This document shows, piece after piece, positions 20,963 through 30,289 of a stretch of 64,000 nt of DNA. Both the position numbers and the translations under genes were made by a program. The notes below the pieces were generated by a model. That model was not told the origin of the DNA, did no database searches, and saw only the letters and a program-made list of their open reading frames with translations. Position 1 is the stretch's first letter, and each line of letters opens with the position of its first letter. Source of the DNA: Hyaloperonospora brassicae (lineage: Eukaryota > Oomycota > Peronosporomycetes > Peronosporales > Peronosporaceae); NCBI GenBank assembly GCA_947650285.1, contig CANTFL010000170.1, positions 1 through 64,000 on the forward strand, in the 5' to 3' direction.

Positions 20963-21740
20963 AGCAACCTCAAGAGAATTTGCAAACCTCTTGACGAAAG
21001 TTGCTCCAGATACACAATCATTGTGTGTCTCTGCACCTGGTGATGACGTTTCGCTCATCACCTTGAAGTTGGAAGCGACAAATGACTTGTCGCTTCGTGC
21101 CCTAGTAGACTGTGGGGCGTCGAACAACTTTGTTCGTCGCCAGTCACTAGAGGGTCGTAGGCTCAAGTTCGTTGAGCGCGACATTCCCCTCACAAGGATG
21201 ACGGTGCGCCTTGCAACAGGCGCATCGATAACCGTTGAGAAACGTGTAGTAGGAATCCACTACACGTTAGAGGGCGAGCAGTACGATGATGATTTCATCG
21301 TACTAGATCTGGATGACAAATTTGATGTCATCCTGGGATTACCTTGGCTCAGAAAATACGAGCCAAGGGTGAGCTGGCAGCATCGATCCGTGAAGATGCC
21401 TGCTGCTTGTTCATCAGATGGCCATCTGATGAACATCTTGGAGCGTCCACAAGCGTGTGGATGTTCTGCGAGTGAGTGCGATGGCCTCACTTGCGGTACG
21501 GTCGTTAGCACGACTGCACAAGGTCACAGTGTAGTTGATCACTACACTGTGGAGCAAGCTCCCGGCGGCTGTACAGAAGTACAGGCTGCGCCGAAGGTCC
21601 ACCACTCGAATAAGTCGATTGGACCGGGACATGGATGCATGCCTAGCGGGCAGCATCTTAGAAGAAAGAAATCTGTTGCCCCCAAGGGGCAACACGGATA
21701 TTCTAGGTCGACTGGAGAGTCGATCGTAGAGGATCGGTAA
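20946..21740 (+). CDS. Retropepsin (protease), gypsy copy 2
   Basis: Aspartic protease with active-site ALVDCGASNNFV and FDVILGLPWLRKYEP. It has no ATG of its own near the start; the frame is open from the frameshift heptamer, so translation as Gag-Pro is expected. It ends in TAA 21738-21740. The Cys in D-C-G replaces the usual Ser/Thr, in both copies. The last ~90 residues (after about 21410) are a Cys/Ser/Gly-rich linker without a known fold. Confidence 0.9.
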   Translation, partial: ERPTDPATSREFANLLTKVAPDTQSLCVSAPGDDVSLITLKLEATNDLSLRALVDCGASNNFVRRQSLEGRRLKFVERDIPLTRMTVRLATGASITVEKRVVGIHYTLEGEQYDDDFIVLDLDDKFDVILGLPWLRKYEPRVSWQHRSVKMPAACSSDGHLMNILERPQACGCSASECDGLTCGTVVSTTAQGHSVVDHYTVEQAPGGCTEVQAAPKVHHSNKSIGPGHGCMPSGQHLRRKKSVAPKGQHGYSRSTGESIVEDR

Positions 21741-21848
21741 CTGACTGTGGTTGCACAGCCACATATAAAATACGTCGAGGGAATAAGTCCCCACGTACTT
21801 GAGGATGGAATTCCTCAAGAGTCACTTGCTGAAGGATTAAGCCTTTAG

Positions 21849-24800
21849 CAACCTGTGGAAACAAGTTCACAGGAAGTGACCAAGACGTTGAACGTCTTGG
21901 TTAATGACGGATCAAGCGTAGGCGCTTATACGCTTGATCTGATTGTGCCTCCGAAGTTGACTTCGGAGATAACTCAGTTGCCAACGCTAGAACCGAAACG
22001 GTTCTTGCGTGATCTGCGTAGTGGCAAAGTCAAGCAGATCTGCGTACTCGTCACAGAGGACGAGTATGTGACCGACATTCGGTCGGCAACAGTATTTGCT
22101 GAGAACGAACGGGTTCTCAGCAGCTCATCGATGGACGAAAGTGTCCTCGATGAGAAGACTCGGATTGAGCGATACGCGTCCCAATCCTGGGAGTCACTTC
22201 AGGCAAATCCTTTGTATAAGGATTTGATCGAATTCAGGGATGTGTTCCCTGAATCCGTACCTTGCGAGTTGCCTAAGGACAAAGGCACTCGACACGAGAT
22301 CGAGCTCAAACCGGGCTCGAAATACTGTGTCATGAAGCAGTGGCCACTGCCTCGTGAACAAGTGATAGCGATCGACAAGTTCTTTGCCGATCGCTTAGCA
22401 GCGGGCCATGTGAGGGAATCAACATCCCCTCACAGCTCTCCGACCTTCTGTGTGCGAAAGGCCACAGGAGGGTGGCGGATAGTGCACGCATTCAACAAGT
22501 TGAATGCTGCAACGGTACCGGCTCAGACGCCGATACCGAGGAAGGACGTAATCATAGATGGTATGTCAAAGAGTACCATCTTTTCGTCCATGGATCTGAT
22601 GGATGGATTCTATCAGATCCTGATGCGTGAACGGGACGTCCCGTTCACAGCAGTGAGTACCCCCAGCGGGATGCTGTGGGAGTGGCTAGTTATGCCACAG
22701 GGGCTGAGCAATTCCCCTGCAACATTCAACAGATGTGTAACAAATCTGTTGAGACCGGTGCGAGACTTCGCACCGAGTTACTTCGACGATGTGTTCGTCC
22801 ATAGCCGGGCTATGGACGGAAAGACAGACGTTAAAGTTCACAGAACTCACGTTCGTCAGGTTCTTCAACTTATGCGCAACCATACGTTGTACGCCACTCT
22901 CCAAAAGTGTATTGTCGCGGCTAGCGAAATACCACTTCTTGAGGGCATTGTGGGTAAGCGCGGCGTACGCCCTGATCCCGAAAAGATCAAGGCGATCACC
23001 GAATGGCCAGTGCCAGTCGATGTCAAGGGACTTCGAAAGTTCCTTGGTCTTGCGGCGTACTTGCACAAGTACTCGCGCAACTACGCCGAGATGACGGTAC
23101 ATCTTTCTTGCTTGCTCAAGAAAAATGTCAAGTGGTCATGGAACGCTGAGTGCCAGCGTTCCTTTGAAGGTATCAAGCAAATCTTGATGCAATCGCCGAT
23201 CTTGGCGATTGCAGATCAGGACAGACCATTTCATGTGGTCTGTGACGCCAGCGATTTTGCAATCGGCTGTGCGTTAATGCAGTTCGATGCAGATGGCGCG
23301 GAGCGCATCATCTGGTATCAGTCGCGTCAGCTGCAAGCAGCTGAGCGTAATTACCCAGTGCATGACAAGGAACTCCTTGCCATGAAATACGCACTGGCTA
23401 AATTTCGCGTCTATCTCTTGGGAGATAGACCGTTTGTTGTCTACACGGACCATGCGTCATTACGCACGGCCGTAAACAGCCCACACCTCTCGCAAAGAAT
23501 GGCGAGGTGGCTGTCTTTCTTCGCGGAGTATAACTTCTCCGTGGAGTATAAACCGGGACGACTCAATGTCGTCGCGGATGCTCTTTCGCGCCGGCCCGAT
23601 TTCGAGCCGGACGCGCAATCCAACAGTGAGGACAAGCCCACTGTTGCGACACTGTCAGTCAGTGTCCCGTCGTCAAGTTTACTTGACGACGTACGAAAGG
23701 CATACGCGGAAGATAAGGATCTTCTGCGATTGATGGATCATCTGGTGAATCCATCCAGTAAATCCATGAGGGATTTACCGGCTTTGTACCGATCCTCATC
23801 GGATCGGTATAGTACACGCAACGGATTGCTGTACTATACAGCTGTTGCCGACGACACGCCTCGTGTCGTCGTACCCGCTCATCATGATTTGCGATTGCGC
23901 ATCATGTATGAGTGTCACGATGCCCCAACAAGCGGCCATCGTGGTAGAGAAAAGACTTACCTCACGGTAAGTCGCGACTTTTACTGGCCCCGCCAGTATC
24001 AGTTTGTTCGCAAGTACATCCGTGCTTGCGAAGTATGTCAACGGGTGAAGCCTAGTCCTTCATCCCGTGCGCCATTGCAGCCTCTGCCTGTTCCGACAGA
24101 GTGCTGGCAGTCCGTTTCAATGGACTTCGTCTTCGGGTTTCCCGAAGACGCTCACAAGAATAATGGTATTCTTGTGTTTGTGGACCGATTCAGCAAGATG
24201 GTACATCTTGCTGCTGTCCCTGAGTCAATCAAGGCTCAAGGTTGTGCTCGTGTCTTTCTAAACACGGTCTTTAGACTCCACGGGTTACCCCGTGAACTCG
24301 TATCCGACCGTGACCCTCGGTTCACGGCAGAATTTTGGCAAACCGTGTTCCGTACTCTCGGAACACGATTGAAGATGTCCACTTCTGACCATCCAGAAAC
24401 AGATGGTCAGACGGAACGTGCGAACCGTGTCCTCGAAGAGATTCTTCCAGGATATGTCCACTCGTTTCCGAGTTGGAGCGAATTCCTACCCATGGTGGAA
24501 TTCGCCATCAATAATTCGGTGCATGCTTCAACACAGCACACACCGTTTTACGTGAATGGCCTACGCCATCCACGTGTGCCCACCCTTCTAGAGTGTGACT
24601 CTTGGATAAGGGGGGGGGGGCGCTCGAGAAAAAACCGTTTTGGCTCTTGCTCATCACGTGTCGACGCTAACGTCGTCACGTATGATGCCGATGTCGATCA
24701 AGTCGACATCGATGAAAAGGATCGCCTCAATAATAGCGATGACGCTATTATTGACTCGGATGATGATGACGATGCTGGTATATTCAGCATCGCCAACGAT

Positions 24801-25832
24801 TATGCCAGCGAGGAAGAAGACAACCTCGCTGAAGAAGAGAGCAATCTCTTAGCAGTGCGCACGAAGAGCACTGCTAGACAAAACAAAGAGTCAGCAGAGA
24901 ACTTCCTGCTGACTCGAGAAGCGGTAGTCCGTTTCGTTCAGGACTCCATCGCAAATGCGGTGGACCGTCAGAAACGGAACGCAGACAAGAATGGAAGAGC
25001 AAATGTTCTTTCATTTAAGGTTAATGACCTAGTACTACTGTCTACGGTAAACTTACCTGGACATGCAGTCACTAGTGTCGGCAGTAGTAAACTACTGCCG
25101 AAATACATTGGGCCATTTCGAGTGTTGCATCGCAAGGGCAATGCATACACACTCGAATTGCCACGTAGAATGCACATGCATCCTACGTTTTACGTGGGGC
25201 GACTCTGGTCGTACTGTCAGTACGAGCCTTCTTCTTCCGATGAAGATAGCCCCCACGTTCAAGAACATCCATCAAGTTCTTGCGTTCGCGCTCCAGACGA
25301 TCCGTCTGGTCGCGCAGATATGATACCTCGGTATTCAACCGAGTTATCTCTCCGCGAGCTGTCGCCAGCTCGCCGAAAAGGGAGCGGACATCCCGCTCGA
25401 CCTGAAGCTGCGCCGTGGCATAATCGGCGCGATCCCTCGCCCGATCAGCCTCGTGACCCTTGCGGTTCTTCCGCACGGTGTCGGTCAAAGCGTAGCGTCG
25501 GTCGCGCTCGTGCTTCAAGTCATCGCGCAATTCATCGATTGCGCGATCCATCTCGTAAGGGTCGAGATGGTGGGCCTGGGGTTCTGGAGGAGGTCTTTCC
25601 TCCTCCACCACATCCTTTGGTGGATGCTCACGGTGATCAACGCTTTCTAGTGGAGCGTATCTTGAATCACCGTGACGATTCAGGATCAAGGGCGAGCTAC
25701 CTCGTCCAGTGGCGGGGGTATCCACCCTCTTGGAACAGCTGGGAGCCCCGCTTTCAGCTGTTAATGGATGTTGAAGGTCTCGTCCACCAGTATGACGAGA
25801 CCCATCCGATGAGTCCTGTGGCCCATCGGTAA
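21849..25832 (+). CDS. pol: Pol polyprotein: RT, RNase H, integrase, chromodomain (copy 2)
   Basis: 1325 codons counted from GTG 21855; the frame is open from 21849. RT has YFDD near residue 310, RNase H CDASDFAIG near 460 and VADALSRRP near 575. The integrase H2C2 finger is near 675-730 and the D,D-E core (SMDFVFGF, SDRDPRF, HPETDGQTERAN) near 755-855. An acidic linker follows, then an SH3-like GPF segment near 1080. A low-complexity linker precedes a C-terminal chromodomain (FLVERILNHRDD...[17 protein letters not shown]) near 1265-1320, which in chromoviruses steers integration to marked chromatin. The first in-frame ATG lies far inside, so initiation or stop read-through is unexplained. 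A run of eleven G at 24610-24620 encodes Gly-Gly-Gly. Confidence 0.93.
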   Translation, partial: QPVETSSQEVTKTLNVLVNDGSSVGAYTLDLIVPPKLTSEITQLPTLEPKRFLRDLRSGKVKQICVLVTEDEYVTDIRSATVFAENERVLSSSSMDESVLDEKTRIERYASQSWESLQANPLYKDLIEFRDVFPESVPCELPKDKGTRHEIELKPGSKYCVMKQWPLPREQVIAIDKFFADRLAAGHVRESTSPHSSPTFCVRKATGGWRIVHAFNKLNAATVPAQTPIPRKDVIIDGMSKSTIFSSMDLMDGFYQILMRERDVPFTAVSTPSGMLWEWLVMPQGLSNSPATFNRCVTNLLRPVRDFAPSYFDDVFVHSRAMDGKTDVKVHRTHVRQVLQLMRNHTLYATLQKCIVAASEIPLLEGIVGKRGVRPDPEKIKAITEWPVPVDVKGLRKFLGLAAYLHKYSRNYAEMTVHLSCLLKKNVKWSWNAECQRSFEGIKQILMQSPILAIADQDRPFHVVCDASDFAIGCALMQFDADGAERIIWYQSRQLQAAERNYPVHDKELLAMKYALAKFRVYLLGDRPFVVYTDHASLRTAVNSPHLSQRMARWLSFFAEYNFSVEYKPGRLNVVADALSRRPDFEPDAQSNSEDKPTVATLSVSVPSSSLLDDVRKAYAEDKDLLRLMDHLVNPSSKSMRDLPALYRSSSDRYSTRNGLLYYTAVADDTPRVVVPAHHDLRLRIMYECHDAPTSGHRGREKTYLTVSRDFYWPRQYQFVRKYIRACEVCQRVKPSPSSRAPLQPLPVPTECWQSVSMDFVFGFPEDAHKNNGILVFVDRFSKMVHLAAVPESIKAQGCARVFLNTVFRLHGLPRELVSDRDPRFTAEFWQTVFRTLGTRLKMSTSDHPETDGQTERANRVLEEILPGYVHSFPSWSEFLPMVEFAINNSVHASTQHTPFYVNGLRHPRVPTLLECDSWIRGGGRSRKNRFGSCSSRVDANVVTYDADVDQVDIDEKDRLNNSDDAIIDSDDDDDAGIFSIANDYASEEEDNLAEEESNLLAVRTKSTARQNKESAENFLLTREAVVRFVQDSIANAVDRQKRNADKNGRANVLSFKVNDLVLLSTVNLPGHAVTSVGSSKLLPKYIGPFRVLHRKGNAYTLELPRRMHMHPTFYVGRLWSYCQYEPSSSDEDSPHVQEHPSSSCVRAPDDPSGRADMIPRYSTELSLRELSPARRKGSGHPARPEAAPWHNRRDPSPDQPRDPCGSSARCRSKRSVGRARASSHRAIHRLRDPSRKGRDGGPGVLEEVFPPPPHPLVDAHGDQRFLVERILNHRDDSGSRASYLVQWRGYPPSWNSWEPRFQLLMDVEGLVHQYDETHPMSPVAHR

Positions 25833-26807
25833 ACACGCGCCCTAGGCGCTTGTAGACGGATTGCAAGTTTGCAATCGCGTCACGCATCTCCTCCGAGAGA
25901 TGTGCCCTTTTCAGGGCGAATTTAGGGAGTACACATCCCTATGTGCACGCTGCGAGTTGTCAACACAACTCGCACAAGGGTCTCCCCATGTGAGGCAAGG
26001 AATGTCTGCCTCACTCGATAAACAATGCAACCGGTACCTAGCACCGGTTGGCGTTCGCCGTTCGAACCTGAGGCGTGTTGCCTCAAGTTTCTTGAGCCAC
26101 CCTTCTCGTCCAAAATTCTTTACGTTTTGGACGAACGCGTTCCACGCAGCCAAAAGCGATGTTTTGTCACGCTTTTGGTTGCTATTGTACCATCGATGTC
26201 TAAGGAAGACATCGAGATAAAAATCTTCTTCAGCGCGAAAGTTCTTCGCGCTGGGACTCAAGCCGTGAAGCTCGGTTGCATCGAATTAGGGAATTCGATG
26301 GTGTTGGCCTGTCTCGTGAGACAGGCTATTGATGAGTTGTTCGGGCAAACGCCACGGCTTCAACTCATCACGCTTCACAGTGGTACACTTGTCGGTACCA
26401 CGGCTCCCAGATTGACGACGGCTCGCGCCATCGTCAACACGCTCGTGCGAAGACGCACGAGCCGGCGGTGGTGAAGAATCGAACTCACCACCCTGATCAT
26501 CGTCATCACTGCCGAACAGACTGTGATGCATTCCACGAGTCCGTTCGTTCGGCAGTGGCCTTGGCGAATACTGAGGCGTCGCCGGTGAGCGAGACGCCTC
26601 TGGAGCATTGCCCGAGTCAGACACGTCTGACTCGCCAGAGTAGATGACCTCCACATCGGGGTCATCGTACGCACGCGGCGTGATACCGCGTGCACCTGCA
26701 GCACCTGTTGCTGCAGGCGAAGAAGGGGCGGCAGACGACGAATCATATGCCGCAGAGGCTTGCACAGCACCAGGCTGTGTGGGTCTTGAGTCACCTCGCA
26801 TAGACAT
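25183..26807 (-). CDS. antisense reading frame of gypsy copy 2 (coiled-coil protein, two breaks)
   Basis: Runs opposite to pol. 26286-26807 gives an acidic Ser/Pro/Asp-rich, presumably disordered N-terminus (EVIYSGESDVSDSGNAPEAS). After one TAA (26286-26288, also in copy 1) the same frame continues to 25911 with a Trp-containing, folded-looking region (DFYLDVFLRHRWYN; PTGARYRLHCLSSEADIPCL). A 1-base deletion relative to copy 1 shifts into 25183-25887, ending in a long charged coiled coil (IDELRDDLKHERDRR; RSLFGELATARGEITRL; LRDQTDRLERERKNL). About 1.0 kb lies beyond the pol stop; about 0.65 kb overlaps the pol linker and chromodomain. I do not recognise a family. Differences between the copies are mostly amino-acid changing, so selection is not demonstrated. 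Confidence 0.5.
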
Positions 26808-26925
26808 GTTAACTATGCGAGGTCAAGCGGAAAGTGAGTGGAACGGACCAAACAAGTGCTCCCTGTCCCAATGGTGGCCAACGGGTGGCCTCCATATTTC
26901 GATAGTCATACGGTGACTATCAGTT

Positions 26926-26937
26926 AAGGGGGGGTGA
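26926..26937 (+). promoter_or_regulatory. polypurine tract, gypsy copy 2
   Basis: AAGGGGGGGTGA immediately before the 3' LTR. A perfect 8-bp hairpin (26901-26908 with 26914-26921) precedes it. Confidence 0.85.
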
Positions 26938-27326
26938 TGTAACGGGGCAGCCCGTTACATGATATTGTCACTTAAGGAAAGTGACAATAAAGAATATAAG
27001 ATGGATATTCTTTAAAACAATATCACCAAAGAGGTGATATTGAAGGGTCGACCAAAGGGTCTGTTCATTGGTTGATATCGTGATGATATCAACCCACCAA
27101 TCGCCGCAAGACGCGCGCAATGAGTGGTGACGAGACGTCACCATACATGCAGTTATATTAGTATAATTGAATTAAGTCAAACGAAGAGACAGTAGTTTAA
27201 AGACTTAATTTATTAATATAACAGTTCTACTTTTACCCTACCTACGCTTCCTCGCTCGCCACGTGTACGTCCGTCGGGGCACCCAAATCCCTTGCGTTAA
27301 GTCACGCAAGGGTGTGCCCCGTTACA
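26938..27326 (+). repeat. 3' LTR, gypsy copy 2
   Basis: 389 bp, the same length as the 5' LTR. The only difference I find is CCAAAGGGTC here against CCAAATAGTC in the 5' LTR. Confidence 0.95.
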
Positions 27327-27331
27327 TCACT
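27327..27331. other. target site duplication TCACT (right), gypsy copy 2
   Basis: Identical to 19348-19352, proving a simple integrase-mediated insertion. Confidence 0.95.
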
Positions 27332-28300
27332 GTAAACCTTGAGACGCGGTCGTGATTAACTCAATAAATCTTTTTGATGAAAATTCCGTGAGTCGAGAAA
27401 CCATTAAAGTAACGCATGAGGAGTTTGACACAATTCCATTGTTCGATGGTTGGTGCGTGCGTCGCTCGACACAAAAGGTTTACAGTTGTAGTGATATCAC
27501 AGAGGGTGCAGTTGGACATCCACAACAGTGATCCTATAACCTCTTAATACAGTCGCTTAATTTTTAAAGAAGCTCGAATTTTGATCGTACAACCTTTGTG
27601 TTTCTATCATTAGTGTCGAGCGGGTTGTGCAGTTATTCATTTCGACCTTGGCAAGGAGAGCATCGATGTTGTGTTGTTGTTGTGGTAGCAAGTAGCAAGT
27701 AGCCAGATTCGGTTGTTTCTACATTGATACCGAGGCTCTTGCTGATCAAACCCAAATCGTTGATTATAAATTTTGTGTGAAGCTGTTGCATGACAGTGTC
27801 GGACAGGAAGTCATCTTGTGCAATGACGATAACATCATCAACATAAAGGCCAATAACTGTAGTGTCAAGGGGTTCATGTTTAGAGTAAACGCACGGATCT
27901 TGGCGACTTTGTTTGAACTCGCACTCCAGGAGATAATTGTGAATAAGTTCGTTCCATAGTCGTCCGCTTTGTTTCAGACCATATTGGCTTTTCAGCAATC
28001 GGTACAAAACTTCTTCATCTGGGGATCCATGCAACGGCTTAACGTAGATAGGGAGATTGATTGGTGCATGTAGATATGCATTTGGACGTCACCGTGACGA
28101 ACTTTGCAGCCCCACGGGGCGCCAAGAGTGATCAGAAGTCGCGCGCTTGCCAGGTTCAATACCGGAGAATATGTCTCGCTGAAATCCATCCCCATATCGC
28201 TGAGTAAATCCTCTTGCCACAAGCTGAGCCTTAGACTTATCAAGTTCGCCTAGCGATTTTTATTTAATTTTGAATACCCATCTTGTTGACACCACCTTGG
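27332..28300 (-). pseudogene. Reverse transcriptase and connection, copia-1
   Basis: The RT N-terminal part has MDFSETYSPVLNLASARLLITLG. The middle has LLKSQYGLKQSGRLWNELI and the catalytic box GLYVDDVIVIAQDD. The connection has DITTTVNLLCRATHAPTIEQ and LMRYFNGFSTHGI. Frames change several times. The segment stops at the gypsy copy 2 duplication; RNase H continues at 19347. Confidence 0.85.
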
Positions 28301-29850
28301 CTCCTGGTGGAGAAATAGCAATCTCCCATGTACCATTTGTACATAATTGGTCAAGTTCTGTAATCATAGCTTCCTTCAGCTGTGGTCAGAAAGTACTAGC
28401 CATTGCCTCACGAATATCTTAAGTATCTGGAACACAATCAGATATGTGAAGTGCAGGCATAGCTATTCCATGGAGACTGGTGACATCAAGGAAAATGAAC
28501 GCAGGCAGATTAAAATCTTTTGGAATAATTTTCTCATTGCGATAGCGGACACCAAATACACTGTCAATTTGTCGCTTGGGTAGCGTAATGTTGTCAATTG
28601 GGTCACCTATTTGGTAGTCACACTCGCTGTCGCTCCCCATTCCGTCGCTCGTTTGATTTGTTGTTGATGTTTGTGTGACAGGAAGCAAATTTAGCGACTC
28701 ATGATCAATACCGGACTCGTCTATAAGAGGATCCGTTGTACTGGATACTTGGTCGGTCGACTCATCCCTCTCGAACACTGGCCCTATTGTGGTATGGGTG
28801 CCGATGGCACGATCAAAGTCACTTTGGGCGTGGGACTGAGTAGAGGTTGTCATAGTATCCAACGTGTCGAGTGTATCGACGAGTTCACCAGCGGCGGATG
28901 TGTCAATGCGGTCAACATTCTTGATGTTGGAACTTGTCAAATACGTTTTGGTGCGGGGCAGATATAGATTGTAGCCATTGTTGAAGGTGTCGATACCAAC
29001 AATATAAGCCTTTTCGGGTCATTTTCGAAGTTACTTTGCGGCGACATGGTGTAGTCTCACAGTGCAGCGGGCACCAAACTTGAGCAAATGGCTGACGTTC
29101 GGTTTTTTTTTCTGTCAGTACTTCGAGAGGTGAGCGGCAATCTGCATTACCGCGGGTGGTTCGGTAATCCGCATAGTACAAGCGTAAATTAAAGCGTCTC
29201 TTCAAAATATGGTGGCATGCCAGATGACCAAAGCATCGCGCGAGTTTTAATAAAATGTGTGCAATGGAAGCGCTCGACTTTGCCGATCTTTACAGAAGTG
29301 TCCTTTCAGTTGTCTGATAAACAATCACATGGCACCGCAAGTATTGCGCGGTAGTGTCATTTACGAATTCACCACCGGGATCCGATGCATTTCACGCGTA
29401 CACTCAATTGCTGTTGAAATCCTGCATGAAACGTAACGAAATAGTCAAAATCTTCAATCTTTTTCTTTTTTGGGAAAACACAGTTGAAGCCAGATGCGTA
29501 AACGAAAATGGTAAGGAAGTGCCTGTGGCCTTTGCGATCAACCGGAGTGATTTAATCTTGAGATCTAGGCCTTATAACGGCACCTATTTCACCTGTAGGT
29601 GCTGATCTCGGCGTGTCTTTCTTTCCTTGGCGGTTGCGAGTCTGCTTTGCTTCGGCACACTGCATGCAAAAAGGCATGGTTAGATTCGTAAGTTTCATCT
29701 AATCGGCTAGTCCCTTGTCAGCCATACGAACGACATCCTGGTAATTAAGATGACCGAGCCGTTCATGCCACTGCCGTAGAGTGGAGTTCTCAATACGGGA
29801 AAGATATGCGGTAGCCTCATCAACTGTTTCCGTTACAGCGGAAAGAGACC
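28301..29850 (-). pseudogene. Integrase and integrase-RT linker, copia-1
   Basis: 28419-28940 is a Ser/Thr/Asp-rich linker between integrase and RT, as is usual in Ty1/copia. 28912-29205 contains a YYADYRTTRGNADCRSPLEV stretch from the integrase C-terminal half. The integrase core toward 29.8 kb is heavily degraded, and I could not place all three catalytic residues. Confidence 0.6.
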
Positions 29851-29854
29851 AAAG

Positions 29855-30289
29855 TCATCTATCGCGCGGGGCACGGGCAACAACACGATCATTGGTGGAG
29901 ATGGTAAAGCGACCAAAGAAAGAGACCACAAAGTCATGATCAATTAGCTTGGAAACGGAAAGCAAATTTCGTGGCATGGTAAAGACATAGTGAACATCTG
30001 TGAGTACAGATCTGGTGACTTTCCAATTGGTAATTATCTTGAGAAAGACACTGTTTTTTCTGATGGCTTGGAACACAGATCTATTTGCGACTCGAACGCG
30101 TAAAAAGCTGGGTGACGGATTAAGAATGGCAGCGGCATTATTCGTTAAGTGATGGGTAGCACCACTGTCGATTAGCCACGACGTCGAGGCAGGACATTTG
30201 TTTGCAGGTTCTTTAAATACAACGCATGCATCACTACCAATAAAGAGATTTGCGGAAGGCGTGTTTATTAGAAGTGTCAGGTCATCCAC
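29855..30289 (-). pseudogene. Protease and GAG-pre-integrase region, copia-1
   Basis: TSWLIDSGATHHLTN is the copia protease active site. VHYVFTMPRNLLSVSKLIDH marks the region before integrase. The frame is open over 144 codons. Confidence 0.85.

Larger units (their letters stand above)
19353..27326 (+). mobile_element. Ty3/gypsy chromovirus, copy 2 (young, ORFs open)
   Basis: 7974 bp with 389-bp LTRs differing at only two adjacent bases by my reading (AT against GG, about 99.5% identical), a 5-bp TCACT duplication, a primer site, Gag, protease, a 1325-codon Pol and a polypurine tract. It has inserted into copia-1 between the RT connection and RNase H. Everything needed for movement appears open apart from the two conserved stops between protease and RT, which copy 1 shares. 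Its whole length is tiled with short perfect inverted repeats (see findings). Confidence 0.95.

Noticed and set aside
20735..21193. 152-codon antisense ORF opposite gag/pro as a further antisense gene
   Set aside because: It lies opposite strongly conserved sense domains, has no protein-like features, and is best explained as a shadow frame in stop-poor, hairpin-rich DNA.
21737..21848. A GTAACT...CTTTAG intron joining protease to RT in gypsy copy 2
   Set aside because: The interval is 112 nt. Removing it would place RT out of frame and reach a stop within about 11 codons.
22686..23102. 138-codon antisense ORF opposite RT
   Set aside because: Shadow of the conserved RT frame. No coiled coil, motif or sense-non-coding overlap supports it.
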